Of a DNA stretch of 64,000 bases, positions 1-8,453 are shown one piece after another. Made by a program: the position numbers and the translations under genes. The notes below the pieces were generated by a model that searched no databases, was not told the DNA's origin, and saw only the letters and a program-made list of their open reading frames with translations. The stretch is from Halobacterium hubeiense (GTDB lineage Archaea; Halobacteriota; Halobacteria; Halobacteriales; Halobacteriaceae), in contig NZ_LN831302.1 of the NCBI RefSeq assembly GCF_001488575.1, positions 558,001 to 622,000 on the forward strand, given 5' to 3'. The first letter of the stretch is position 1. Each line of letters begins with the position of its first letter.

Positions 1-593
1 CGACGCGCGGCGAGGGCGACAACCAGGTCCACTCGGAGGCCGACGGCCGCTACGTCACCGTGAAGTTCGCGCCCGACGGCATCGACGACTACCGCTCGTT
101 CGTCTCGGAGCACGTCACGCTCACGCTCAACGGCGACCACGAGTTCGGCGACCCGCTGTTCCCCATCGGCGGCGGCCCCTCGCGGTTCGACGCGGCGTTC
201 GCCGTCCCGTCGGACGTCACGCCGTACGGCGCGACCGTCGAACTCGACGCGGAGGAGACGACGGCGACGTGGGAGCTGGACGCCCGCGACATCGAGGCCA
301 TCACGCAGAGCGTCGACTACGAGGTGACGGGGCTGACCGCGCCCGACTCGGTCGCGCCGGGCGCGAGCTTCACGGCCGAACTGGAGGTCGTCAACGACGG
401 CGACGCGGTGACGTTCCGCGGCGTCGTCGAGGGCACCGCCGGCGCGCCGTCCCGGTTCGCGCGCGACGTCGCCGCCGGCGCGACCGAGACGCTGACCTTC
501 GACGTCACCGCGCCGCCCGCCGACGGCGAGACGTTCGACGTGGCAATCGACTACGGCCACGCCGACGCCGCCGCGACCGTCGCCTACGAGTAG
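1..593 (+). CDS. C-terminal part of a predicted exported beta-sandwich protein (5' end outside window)
   Basis: The frame is already open at the left edge (first full codon at base 3) and stops at TAG 591-593, leaving about 196 C-terminal residues; the GTG at 60 is internal. I do not recognise the family. The visible part is acidic and has no membrane segment. The last 90 or so residues read as an Ig-like beta-sandwich of the CARDB type: VAPGASFTAELEVVNDGD, then alternating hydrophobic strands up to the end. Such domains occur on haloarchaeal surface and secreted proteins, so an extracellular role is likely but inferred. A hairpin with a T-rich tail follows the stop. Confidence 0.6.
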   Translation, partial: TRGEGDNQVHSEADGRYVTVKFAPDGIDDYRSFVSEHVTLTLNGDHEFGDPLFPIGGGPSRFDAAFAVPSDVTPYGATVELDAEETTATWELDARDIEAITQSVDYEVTGLTAPDSVAPGASFTAELEVVNDGDAVTFRGVVEGTAGAPSRFARDVAAGATETLTFDVTAPPADGETFDVAIDYGHADAAATVAYE

Positions 594-603
594 GGCGGTA
601 ACT

Positions 604-623
604 CAAACGGCAGTTTGTGTTTC
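604..623 (+). terminator. Hairpin with T-rich tail after the first gene
   Basis: CAAAC (604-608) and GTTTG (613-617) form a 5-bp stem with a GGCA loop, followed by TGTTT. It lies 11 bases after the TAG of the upstream gene, as a terminator would. The stem is short, so this is tentative. Confidence 0.35.
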
Positions 624-659
624 CCCAATCGACTTGATACGTCCCGCCGTCACGTCCTC

Positions 660-733
660 GTGGAGCGCCACCGGTCCCCGACCCCACACCCCATCACTGC
701 CCCCTCACCTGTGTCAGCCCGCTGGCGCTCCAC
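660..733. repeat. 11-bp perfect inverted repeat enclosing a C-rich/G-quadruplex-capable tract
   Basis: GTGGAGCGCCA (660-670) and TGGCGCTCCAC (723-733) are exact reverse complements. The 52 bases between them are pyrimidine-rich and hold four C-runs at 676-679, 682-685, 689-692 and 700-704. On the minus strand this gives G5-N7-G4-N3-G4-N2-G4, which fits the usual G-quadruplex rule. The 594-803 interval has no convincing gene. A structured RNA or a DNA structural element is possible; the function is unknown. Confidence 0.5.
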
Positions 734-803
734 TGCCCCTTCTCCCCCTCCGGCGAGCGCGTAAGACGCGCATAACGAAGCGCGGCGGGAGCGACGCGTC
801 GGT

Positions 804-1043
804 ATGGTTCAGCGAACCACGAGCGCCGAGACGCTCGACAGAGACGCCGTAGCCGCTCGGCTCGAAGGCATCGCGGCGTCGCTGCGCTCCGACGACGAGT
901 TCACCGTCCGCGTCGAGAACAAGGACATCACGCTCCGGCCCACGGACAGTATCACGTTCGAGGTGGACGTCGTCGAGAAGCAGGCGGTGTTCCGCGGCGA
1001 CCGCGAGACCATCAAACTCGAACTCGACTGGCGGCCCGAGTAA
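804..1043 (+). CDS. amphi-Trp domain protein
   Basis: Small acidic protein of 79 residues, starting MVQRTTSAETLDR. It matches the halophile amphi-Trp family: an N-terminal helix (VAARLEGIAASLRSDDEFTV), then short amphipathic strands, and a conserved tryptophan near the C-terminus (LELDWRPE). The biochemical role of the family is not known. The A/T-rich GCATAAC at about 770-776, near -28 to -34, fits a leaderless promoter and supports the ATG at 804. A second, more divergent member lies at 35245-35529. The gene is convergent with the purine fusion gene downstream. Confidence 0.75.
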   Translation: MVQRTTSAETLDRDAVAARLEGIAASLRSDDEFTVRVENKDITLRPTDSITFEVDVVEKQAVFRGDRETIKLELDWRPE

Positions 1044-1067
1044 CCCGGTCGCCGACCGCGAGCCGGG

Positions 1068-2678
1068 TCAGTCGTGGCGGAACGTGCGGTGGCCGGTGAA
1101 CACCATCGCCATCCCGTGCTCGTCGGCTTTCTCGACGACGTCGTCGTCGTTCACCGAGCCGCCGGGCTGGATGACGGCTTCGACGCCCGCCTCCGCGGCG
1201 GCTTCGATGCCGTCCGGGAACGGGAAGAACGCGTCGGAGGCCATCACGGCGCCCTCGGCGTTCTTGCCGTCGGCGTCGCGTTCGGCCTTCTTCGCGGCGA
1301 GTTCGACGGCGTCCACGCGGGAGACCTGTCCGACGCCGAGGCCGACGGTCTCCGTGCCGTCCGCGAACAGGATGCCGTTGGACTTGACGTGCTTGAGCAC
1401 GCGCCACGCGAACAGCATCGTCTCGATTTCGTCCTCCGTGGGCTCGCGCTCCGTGACGACTTCGAGGTCCTCGCGCTCGGGCGCCCAGAGGTCCCGCTCC
1501 TGCACGAGACGGCCGCCGACCAGCGGCTTCTCCGTGAGCGTCTCCGAGATCTCGCCGAGCGGGCCGGTTTCGAGCACGCGGAGGTTGTCCTTCGCGGTGA
1601 GCACGTCCAGCGCGGCGTCCGTGTAGCCGGGCGCGACGACGACCTCCTTGAACGAGTCCGCGACGAGTTCGGCGGTCTCCTCGTCGCACTCGCGGTTGAG
1701 CGCGACGATGCCGCCGAACGCGCTCTTGGCGTCCGTCGCGAGCGCGTCGGCGTAGGCCTCGGCGAGCGTGTCAGCGACCGCGGCGCCCGCGGGGTTGGTG
1801 TGCTTGATGACGGCGGCGGCGGGCTCGTCGAACTCCTTGATGAGGTTGAGCGCGGCGTCGGCGTCGTTGTAGTTGTTGTACGAGAGCGCCTTCGCGCCCT
1901 CGTTGAGCTGGTCGGCGTGGACGACGCTGGCCTCCTCGCAAGTGTCGTCGCGGTAGAGCGCGGCGTCCTGGTGAGGGTTCTCGCCGTACCGCAGGTCGCT
2001 GTCGCGGTCGTTGCTCACGAACCGCCGCACCGGGAAGTCGCCGCCCTCGTCGGCCTCGACGGTGACGCCGTCGTCGGTGACGTCGAGGTCGCCGTTCGCC
2101 GCCCAGCGGACGGCGCGCGGGTACGCCTCGAACTCCGCGTCGTAGAGCACGCGCTCCTTGAGGTCGCTCTCGTCGTCGCCCTCGTAGACGGGCACCGGCT
2201 CCTGCGTGACGACGGGGCCGGCGTCCACGGCCTCGGTGCGGACGCTGCCGTCCTCCGCGACGGCGTTCGTGACGACGTGGACCGTACAGCCCGTCACGGA
2301 GACGTCGGCGTCCAGCACTTGCTCGTGGGCGTCAGCGCCGGGGAACGACGGCAGGAGGCTCGGGTGGACGTTCAGCGTGAGCGGCGTCGCGTCGAGGAAC
2401 ACCTCCGAGAGCACGCGCATGTAGCCGTCGAGGCAGACGAGGTCCACGTCGTAGTCGGCGAGGGCGTCCACGACGCGCTGTTCGTGGTCGCGCCGGGACT
2501 CGTTCTCTCGGTGTTCGACGACTTCCGTGGGAATGCCCCGCGCCTCGGCCGCGTCGAGGATGGGCGCGTCCGGGTCGTCCGCGAGCACGACGGCGAGGTC
2601 GGCGCCGCCGGGCCGCAGGTCGTCGATGTGCAGGAGGTTTCGGCCGCGGTTGCTGGCCAGACCGGCTACGTTCGTCAT
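1068..2678 (-). CDS. purNH: Fused glycinamide ribonucleotide formyltransferase / AICAR formyltransferase
   Basis: Two folate-dependent purine steps in one 536-residue chain. Residues 1 to about 195 are PurN-like: N103 and H105 in LNVHPSLLPSFPGADA match the catalytic Asn/His, and an Asp lies in VDAGPVVTQ. From about residue 215 the chain is the AICAR transformylase half of PurH (LRYGENPHQ, VIKHTNPAGAA, GLGVGQVSRVDA). The MGS-like IMP cyclohydrolase domain that precedes this half in bacterial PurH is absent, so ring closure must be done by another protein (PurO in archaea). The frame stays open upstream, but MTNVAGLASNRGRN at 2678 is the sensible start. It is divergent from purB, another purine gene. 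Confidence 0.9.
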   Translation of the reverse strand: MTNVAGLASNRGRNLLHIDDLRPGGADLAVVLADDPDAPILDAAEARGIPTEVVEHRENESRRDHEQRVVDALADYDVDLVCLDGYMRVLSEVFLDATPLTLNVHPSLLPSFPGADAHEQVLDADVSVTGCTVHVVTNAVAEDGSVRTEAVDAGPVVTQEPVPVYEGDDESDLKERVLYDAEFEAYPRAVRWAANGDLDVTDDGVTVEADEGGDFPVRRFVSNDRDSDLRYGENPHQDAALYRDDTCEEASVVHADQLNEGAKALSYNNYNDADAALNLIKEFDEPAAAVIKHTNPAGAAVADTLAEAYADALATDAKSAFGGIVALNRECDEETAELVADSFKEVVVAPGYTDAALDVLTAKDNLRVLETGPLGEISETLTEKPLVGGRLVQERDLWAPEREDLEVVTEREPTEDEIETMLFAWRVLKHVKSNGILFADGTETVGLGVGQVSRVDAVELAAKKAERDADGKNAEGAVMASDAFFPFPDGIEAAAEAGVEAVIQPGGSVNDDDVVEKADEHGMAMVFTGHRTFRHD

Positions 2679-2814
2679 GTCCCATCGACCGGCGCCCGCG
2701 GGCAAAGTGGTTGCGGTTCGCGCCCGGAAAGTATGCACGAACTGGCATAGAAATGTGTGACTACTGCCGGTATTGCCGCGAGTGTATGCACGCTCGTGGT
2801 TCGCTCGACCGGCA

Positions 2815-2824
2815 GGCTTTTGCC
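2815..2824 (+). promoter_or_regulatory. TATA-like element of purB
   Basis: GGCTTTTGCC lies 23-32 bases before the purB ATG (2847), the spacing expected for a leaderless haloarchaeal transcript. It argues against the upstream in-frame start at 2757. Confidence 0.5.
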
Positions 2825-2846
2825 GCGAGCGCGGCCACTCCGAGGC

Positions 2847-4223
2847 ATGACCGACACCCACGCCCTTCACGCCGTGACGCCGCTGGACGGCCGGTACGCG
2901 GGCCGCACCGAACCGCTCCGCGAGTACGCCAGCGAGGCGGCGCTAATGGGCGCTCGCGTCCGCGTCGAAGTCGAGTACCTGCTCGCGCTCGCGGATCTCG
3001 ACGAAGTCGACCTCGATTTCACCGACGAGGAGCGCGAAACCCTACGCGCGGCCTACGAGGAGTTCGGCGACGAGGACGCGGCGCTCGTGAAGGCAATCGA
3101 GACGGAGGGCGCGCGGGGCTACGACGCCACCAACCACGACGTGAAGGCCGTCGAGTACTTCGTCCGCGAGCACGCCCCGGAGCGCGCGCACCCGTGGATT
3201 CACTTCGCGCTCACCAGCGAGGACGTCAACAACCTCGCGCACCGCCTGCTCGTCAAGCCAGCGGTCGAGGACGTACTCGTGCCGGAACTCCGCGAGGTCC
3301 GGGACGCGCTCGTGGAGTTCGCCTACGACTACGCCGACCTCCCGATGCTCGCGCGCACCCACGGCCAGCCCGCGACGCCGACGACGTTCGGCAAGGAGAT
3401 GGCCGTCTACGCCGCCCGCCTCGGCCGCGCAATCGCGCGCGTCGAGGACGCCAGCGACGACCTCGCGGGGAAGCTCGCGGGCGCGTCCGGCACGTGGGCC
3501 GCCCACCACGCCGCGTTCCCCGAGATCGACTGGCGCGCGTTCTCCCGGGAGTTCGTGGAGGGACTGGGACTGGCGTACGTCGAACCCACCACGCAGGTGA
3601 ACCCCAGCGACGACCTCGGCGCGCTGTTCGACGCGCTCACGGGCGTCAACGGCGCCCTCATCGACCTCTCGCGTGACGTCTGGCTGTACGTCTCCCAGCG
3701 CTACCTCGGGCAGGAGGCTGCCAAGTCCGAGACCGGCTCCTCGACGATGCCGCACAAGGTCAACCCCATCGACTTCGAGAACGCCGAGGGCAACCTCTCG
3801 AAGGCCAACAGCGACCTCGACTTCCTCTCGGAGTACCTCGCGACCAGCCGCCTCCAGCGCGACCTCTCCGATTCGACCGTGAAACGCAACGTCGGCGCGT
3901 CGCTGGCGTACTGTCTGCTCGCGTACTCGAAGCTCCAGAACGGGCTCGCGAAGGTCACGCCCAACGAGGTCGTCATGCGCGAGGACCTCGAAGCAAACCC
4001 CGAAGTCATCGGCGAGGCCGTCCAGACGATTCTGCGGCGCGAGGGCCACGGCGACGCCTACGAGCGCGTGAAGGACCTCACGCGCGGCGAGCGCGTCACC
4101 ATCGAGGACTTCCACGACCTGTTCGCGGAGCTGGACGTCGAGGAGTCGGTCCGCGAGGAACTGCTCGCGCTCACGCCCGCGTCGTACACCGGCGTCGCCG
4201 GCGACGTCGCACGAGACGCCTGA
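2847..4223 (+). CDS. purB: Adenylosuccinate lyase
   Basis: Cleaves SAICAR to AICAR plus fumarate in purine synthesis, and adenylosuccinate to AMP plus fumarate. The 458-residue length is normal for PurB. It carries the fumarase/aspartase superfamily signature GSSTMPHKVNPIDFEN, the TSEDVNNLAHRL segment and the ARTHGQPATPTTFGKE histidine motif. The frame extends upstream to 2757, but MTDTHALHAVTPLDGRYA is the family N-terminus and a TATA element sits at the right distance. It is divergent from the purN/AICAR transformylase fusion, which uses the AICAR made here. Confidence 0.95.
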   Translation: MTDTHALHAVTPLDGRYAGRTEPLREYASEAALMGARVRVEVEYLLALADLDEVDLDFTDEERETLRAAYEEFGDEDAALVKAIETEGARGYDATNHDVKAVEYFVREHAPERAHPWIHFALTSEDVNNLAHRLLVKPAVEDVLVPELREVRDALVEFAYDYADLPMLARTHGQPATPTTFGKEMAVYAARLGRAIARVEDASDDLAGKLAGASGTWAAHHAAFPEIDWRAFSREFVEGLGLAYVEPTTQVNPSDDLGALFDALTGVNGALIDLSRDVWLYVSQRYLGQEAAKSETGSSTMPHKVNPIDFENAEGNLSKANSDLDFLSEYLATSRLQRDLSDSTVKRNVGASLAYCLLAYSKLQNGLAKVTPNEVVMREDLEANPEVIGEAVQTILRREGHGDAYERVKDLTRGERVTIEDFHDLFAELDVEESVREELLALTPASYTGVAGDVARDA

Positions 4224-4274
4224 GACGTTCCGGATTCCTGAAAGCTTATGCCGCGGCGCTCCCCAGCGCCACGC

Positions 4275-4493
4275 ATGTCCCCGACTCCAGACGACCACGA
4301 CGGCTGCCCGAAGTGCGGACACGACGAAGTCGACGTCGGCTCCATCTCGGCGACCGGCTCCGGGCTCTCCAAGCTGTTCGACATCCAGACGAACAACTTC
4401 CAGACGGTGACCTGCACGTCCTGCGGGTACACCGAACTGTACGCGGACGTCGCCTCCCGCGGCACCGACCTCGCGGACGTCTTCTTCGGTTAG
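4275..4493 (+). CDS. Small Zn-ribbon nucleic-acid-binding-type protein
   Basis: 72 residues. A CPKCGHDEVDVG knuckle and a second CTSCGYTELY knuckle make a four-cysteine zinc ribbon; between them SGLSKLFDIQTNNFQTVTC is typical of the COG3478/zinc_ribbon_13 family. Family members are called predicted nucleic-acid-binding proteins; no function is proven. The start MSPTPDDHDG (4275) has AGCTTATGCC at 4240-4249, about -26 to -35. An in-frame ATG at 4248 would place the promoter inside the coding frame. Its stop overlaps the stop of convergent dapE (shared bases 4490-4493). Confidence 0.75.
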   Translation: MSPTPDDHDGCPKCGHDEVDVGSISATGSGLSKLFDIQTNNFQTVTCTSCGYTELYADVASRGTDLADVFFG

Positions 4494-5560
4494 ACCAGCG
4501 CGTCCAGCGCGCCCGTGACGATTTCGGCGGCGCGCTCGACGTCCGAGCGCCGCACGTACTCGCGCTGGGCGTGCGCGACCGGTCCGTCGTCGTCGGCGAG
4601 CACGCCCGGCCCGAAGACGACCGTCGGCGCGTCGGCCGCGAAGTAAGAGGCTTCCGTAGCGGCGCCGAACGGCCGCGGACTGCCGGCGCCCACATCGACG
4701 AGCGCTTCGACGACGGCGCTGTCGTCGGGCGTGTCGAACGCTTCGAGGAACGGCGTCTCCCGCTCGGCCGGTTCGACCGCGACGCCGACGTGCTCGGGGA
4801 CCGCGTCCCGGACGTGCGCCGCGAAGCCGTCGAAGAACTCCGTCTGCGTCTCCGGCGGGACGGTCCGGCGGTCGAACGTGATTGCGCACTCGTCGGGCAC
4901 GCGGTTCGCGGCGTCCCCGCCTGCGATGCGCGTGGGCGTGAGCGTCGGCGGCCCGAGTTCGGGGTGCTCGGCGGCGCCCCGGGACGCGTCGTACGTCCGG
5001 ACTGCTTCGAGCGCCTGCTCGGCCGCGGCGACCGCGTTCGCGCCCGTCTCGGGTTCGGCGGCGTGCGCGCCCTCGCCCGCGAGTTCGACCGTTCCCTGGA
5101 ACCGACCGCGGGCGCTCGTGCACGCGTCGAGGTCCGTCGGCTCGCCGACGATGAAGCCGTCCGCGTCGAGGTCGAGCGCGGCCGCGCCCGTCGAGTCCGT
5201 CTCTTCGTCGGGTGTCACTGCCAGCGTCACCGTCCCGTCGTCGGCGTCCCCCGCGAAGAACGCCGCGAGCAGCGCCGCCAGCGGCCCCTTCGCGTCGCAG
5301 GCGCCCCGCCCCTCGACCGTGTCGCCGTCCCGCGAGAACTCGACGTGCGGCGGCACGGTGTCGATGTGCGTGTTTAGGACGTAGTGGGGTCGTCCAGTCC
5401 CCTTCGAGGCGAGGACGTTCCCGGCGTCGTCCACCTCGGGGTCTGCGCCGTGCTCGCGAAGCGTCTCGACGAGCAGCTCGCGCATCTCCGTGACGTCCTC
5501 GTGGGAGGGCGTGCGGACGGCGCGCTCGTGGAACTCCAGAACGGAGAACGAGTCAGGCAT
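4490..5560 (-). CDS. dapE: Succinyl-diaminopimelate desuccinylase (M20 family)
   Basis: Last gene of the lysine operon: removes succinate from N-succinyl-LL-diaminopimelate. 356 residues, peptidase family M20. Metal ligands are visible: NTHIDTVPPH (HxD), GACDAKGPLAA (bridging Asp), TPDEETDS (catalytic Glu pair), and a late His in VAHAQREYV. The start MPDSFSVLEFHERAV overlaps the dapF end by 8 bases, so the two are probably translationally coupled. It could in principle cleave other N-acyl amino acids, but the operon makes the DapE assignment strong. Confidence 0.88.
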   Translation of the reverse strand: MPDSFSVLEFHERAVRTPSHEDVTEMRELLVETLREHGADPEVDDAGNVLASKGTGRPHYVLNTHIDTVPPHVEFSRDGDTVEGRGACDAKGPLAALLAAFFAGDADDGTVTLAVTPDEETDSTGAAALDLDADGFIVGEPTDLDACTSARGRFQGTVELAGEGAHAAEPETGANAVAAAEQALEAVRTYDASRGAAEHPELGPPTLTPTRIAGGDAANRVPDECAITFDRRTVPPETQTEFFDGFAAHVRDAVPEHVGVAVEPAERETPFLEAFDTPDDSAVVEALVDVGAGSPRPFGAATEASYFAADAPTVVFGPGVLADDDGPVAHAQREYVRRSDVERAAEIVTGALDALV

Positions 5561-6371
5561 CGAGCTGGCGCGCGGAGACGGTCTCGGCTTCCCCGTCGAG
5601 CTCGTGCTCGGTCGGGCCGCGCAGCGTCGCGGTGGTGCCCGAGAGGTCGACGCGGAGTTCGCCGCCCGGCGGCCGGACCGCCACGCGGTCCCCGCAGCGA
5701 CCCTCGCGGCGCGCGACGGCGGCGACCGCGACCGCGCCCGTTCCACAGGAGTCCGTCTCGCCCTCGACGCCGCGCTCGAACGTGCGCTGGCGGAACGCGT
5801 CCTCGCCGTCCGGGGACGCGAACGTGACGTTCGCGCCCTCGGGGAACGCCTCGTGGTGGCGAATCTCGGGCGCGTCCGCCTCGATGTCCACGTCGTCGAC
5901 GTCGTCCACGAACGCGACCGCGTGGGGGACGCCCGTGTTCACGGCGGTGACCTCGTAGCCCGCCAGTTCCTCGCGCTCCATCGGCTCGTCGCGGAACGCC
6001 GGCACGTCGCGGGGCGCGAACGACGGCTCGCCCATCTCCACGGTCACTTCGGCGCCGTCGAGGTCCGCGCGCCGCGTCCCCGCCTGCGTGTCCAGCATCA
6101 CGGCGTCCGCGCCGGTCTGCTCGGCGACCCAGCGGGCCGCACAGCGCGCGCCGTTCCCGCACATGTCGGCGGTGGAGCCGTCGGGCTGGCGCAGTGTCAT
6201 CACCGCGCGCGGCGGCGTGTAGCGGTCCTCCAGCGCGAGGAAGAGGACGCCGTCGATGCCGAGGTCGGCGCAGAGCCGCTCGGCGAACGCCCCGCGGTCG
6301 GGGACGTAGTTCGACGCGTCGACGATTGCGAAGTCGTTGCCGGTGCCGTGGTATCGTTCGTAGGGAATCAT
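5553..6371 (-). CDS. dapF: Diaminopimelate epimerase
   Basis: Converts LL- to meso-diaminopimelate. 272 residues with the two catalytic-cysteine motifs of the family: ADMCGNGARCAARW and ETDSCGTGAVAVAA. The N-terminus MIPYERYHGTGNDFAIVD is diagnostic and fixes the start at 6371, although the frame stays open upstream. It lies 19 bases after lysA and overlaps dapE by 8 bases. Confidence 0.95.
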   Translation of the reverse strand: MIPYERYHGTGNDFAIVDASNYVPDRGAFAERLCADLGIDGVLFLALEDRYTPPRAVMTLRQPDGSTADMCGNGARCAARWVAEQTGADAVMLDTQAGTRRADLDGAEVTVEMGEPSFAPRDVPAFRDEPMEREELAGYEVTAVNTGVPHAVAFVDDVDDVDIEADAPEIRHHEAFPEGANVTFASPDGEDAFRQRTFERGVEGETDSCGTGAVAVAAVARREGRCGDRVAVRPPGGELRVDLSGTTATLRGPTEHELDGEAETVSARQLDA

Positions 6372-6390
6372 CGGTGTAGAGGTACGGGAA

Positions 6391-7623
6391 TCATCGTTCT
6401 GGGGTGGTGAGGTCGGCCAGCGAGTCGCGTTCGCGGGCGAGCCGGTGGTCGCCGCCCTCGACGGCGGCGACGGCGGGCCGCGGCCGGGAGTTGTACTGGG
6501 ACGCCATCTCGACGCCGTAGGCGCCCGCGTTCCCGACCGCGAGCAGGTCGCCGCGCTCCGGTCGCGGGAGCTGTCGGCGCTCCGCGAGTACGTCTGTGCT
6601 CTCACAGATGGGCCCGACCACCGTAACTGTACGGTCCGGGCGGTCGTGGCCGTCGCGGGTGAGCGCGCGCACCTCGTGGTGGGCGTCGTAGAGCGCGGGC
6701 CGCAGTAGGGTCGTCATACCGGCGTCGACGCCGGTGAGCGTCGGGCCGTCGGTACGCTTGACCGTGTTCACTTCGGTGAGGAGGACGCCGGCGTCCGCGA
6801 CGAGGAAGCGCCCGGGTTCGACGACCAGTTCGGCGTCCACGTCAGCGAGCGCGTCCCGGGTCGCGTCCGCCACCGCGTCGAGGTCCAGCGGCTCCTCCTC
6901 GGGGCGGTACGGGACGCCGAAGCCGCCGCCGACGTCCACGAACTCCAAATCGACGGGCGCCTCACGGGCGACCGCAGCGAGCCGTTCGACGACCTCGCGG
7001 TGGGCGTCCACGTCGCCCTCGGAGAGCATCCCGCTGCCGACGTGGGCGTGGATCCCGACCACGTCGAAGCCGCGAGCGTCAGCCTTTCGGAGCGCGTCCG
7101 CCGCGCGGTCGTGGGGTATGCCGAACTTGGCGTCGGCGCCGGTCGCCACCTCGTCGCTGTGGCCGGCGCCGACGCCGGGATGGACGCGGACCGCGAGCCG
7201 GCCGTCGAAGCCGCGCTCTTCGAGGCGGTCGATGGTGTCGCGGGCGCCCACGACGAACGTCGCGTCGGCCGCTTCGTCCAGCACGTAGTCGAGGTCGCGG
7301 GCGGGAGGATTGACGGCCGTGTAGTGAATTTCGCCGGGCTCGTAGCCGGCGTCGAGCGCGCGGTACACCTCGCCGGCGGACGCGCACTCCGCGCCCGCAC
7401 CGGCCTCGCGGAGCGCGTCGAGGACCGCGCGGCCGGCGTTGGCCTTCACGGCGTAGTGGATATCGGCGTCCGGGAACGCGGCCGCGAGTTGGTCGTAGTT
7501 CTCGCGTACGCGGTCGAGGTCCTGCACGTACAGCGGCGTCCCGTACTCGGCGGCGAGGCCGCGGAGCTCACTCGCCGACCAGTCCGCGAGCCGCCGCACG
7601 GCGGGGGCCTCGACGCGCGTCAC
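6391..7623 (-). CDS. lysA: Diaminopimelate decarboxylase
   Basis: PLP enzyme that makes L-lysine from meso-diaminopimelate. 410 residues, fold-type III barrel: the PLP lysine is in HYAVKANAG, followed by GAGAECASAGE, the IHAHVGSGM segment and the phosphate-binding glycines DVGGGFGVPY. The C-terminal barrel has the substrate cysteine in GPICESTDVLAE and the tyrosine motif GNAGAYGVEMASQYN. It starts with GTG at 7623; GTGA overlaps the dapD stop by 4 bases. Confidence 0.95.
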   Translation of the reverse strand: MTRVEAPAVRRLADWSASELRGLAAEYGTPLYVQDLDRVRENYDQLAAAFPDADIHYAVKANAGRAVLDALREAGAGAECASAGEVYRALDAGYEPGEIHYTAVNPPARDLDYVLDEAADATFVVGARDTIDRLEERGFDGRLAVRVHPGVGAGHSDEVATGADAKFGIPHDRAADALRKADARGFDVVGIHAHVGSGMLSEGDVDAHREVVERLAAVAREAPVDLEFVDVGGGFGVPYRPEEEPLDLDAVADATRDALADVDAELVVEPGRFLVADAGVLLTEVNTVKRTDGPTLTGVDAGMTTLLRPALYDAHHEVRALTRDGHDRPDRTVTVVGPICESTDVLAERRQLPRPERGDLLAVGNAGAYGVEMASQYNSRPRPAVAAVEGGDHRLARERDSLADLTTPER

Positions 7624-8453
7624 GACCGCAGGACCTCCTCGCGCTGGGTGGCGTCGAGCGTCTCCGCTTCGAGGTCCATCGCGACCACCGCGGGCTTGAA
7701 CGCGCCGCCGTCGAAGAGGTCGTGGTCGCCGACGCTGGACTCCACGTAGCGCGTGAACGCGCGGCGCTCGGGCGGCAGCTCGCCGTACAGAATCTCCTCC
7801 TCGACGAGGTCGTAGACGGGGATGCGCGGCGTCAGCAGCGTGTTCTCGCCGACCACGGAGTCCTCGCCGACGACGAACCCGGAGGTGACCCGGCAGCCCG
7901 CGCCCAGCGAGACGCCGTCCTCGACGACGACGGGCGCGCTCTCGACGGGTTCGAGCACACCACCAATCAGGGTGTTCGCGCCGAGCTTCACGTCCTCGCC
8001 GATTTGCGCACAGGAGCCGACGGTGTCACAGGAGTCCACGAGTGTGCCGTCGCCGACGTGCGCGCCGATGTTCACGAACGCCGGGGACATCACGATGCAG
8101 TCCGAGCCGAGGTGCGCGCCGCGGCGGAGCACGGTGCCGTCGGGCGTGTTCCGCGTGCCGCGGTCGTAGAGGTCGTCGGTGTCCCGCAGCGGGAGCACGT
8201 CGTGGTAAGTGACGTCGCCGTACTCGCGGGGCTCGGTCTCGTGGAGTGCGAAGTTCAGGAGGACGCCGCGCTTGACCCACTCGACGGCCTCCCACTCGCC
8301 GCCGGACTTCTCGGCGGCGCGCACGTCCCCGGCTTCGAGCGCGTCGAGGAACGCTTCGAGCGTGTCCGCGTCGTCCGCGCTCGCGGTTTCGGCCGTCAGG
8401 TCGCCGTCTTCGTGTCGGTGCCACAGGTCTCGTACGTCAGATTCCAGACTCAT
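7620..8453 (-). CDS. dapD: Tetrahydrodipicolinate N-succinyltransferase
   Basis: Commits the pathway to the succinylase branch, using succinyl-CoA. 277 residues. The N-terminal third is helical (MSLESDVRDLWHRHEDGD). The centre is a left-handed beta-helix of hexapeptide repeats (MSPAFVNIGAHVGDGTLVDS onward) with the DapD-type VGSCAQIGEDVKLGANTLIG stretch. Starts at 8453 with a 4-base ATGA overlap with dapB. The presence of DapD together with DapE excludes the aminotransferase and dehydrogenase variants of the pathway for this operon. Confidence 0.93.
   Translation of the reverse strand: MSLESDVRDLWHRHEDGDLTAETASADDADTLEAFLDALEAGDVRAAEKSGGEWEAVEWVKRGVLLNFALHETEPREYGDVTYHDVLPLRDTDDLYDRGTRNTPDGTVLRRGAHLGSDCIVMSPAFVNIGAHVGDGTLVDSCDTVGSCAQIGEDVKLGANTLIGGVLEPVESAPVVVEDGVSLGAGCRVTSGFVVGEDSVVGENTLLTPRIPVYDLVEEEILYGELPPERRAFTRYVESSVGDHDLFDGGAFKPAVVAMDLEAETLDATQREEVLRS

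Noticed and set aside
269-601. Arg-rich long frame overlapping the first gene, and similar Arg/Ala-rich frames across the window
   Set aside because: In GC-rich DNA, wrong frames of real genes stay open and give Arg/Pro/Ser-rich proteins; composition is unlike the acidic halophile proteins, and no family motif is present.
2757-2846. Upstream start for purB
   Set aside because: The extra residues are Cys/Arg-rich and contain the TATA element; MTDTHALHAV is the family start.
2679-2870. Longer N-terminus for the PurN fusion
   Set aside because: It would add 64 residues of non-acidic sequence and overlap the purB promoter region; MTNVAG matches the start of the domain.
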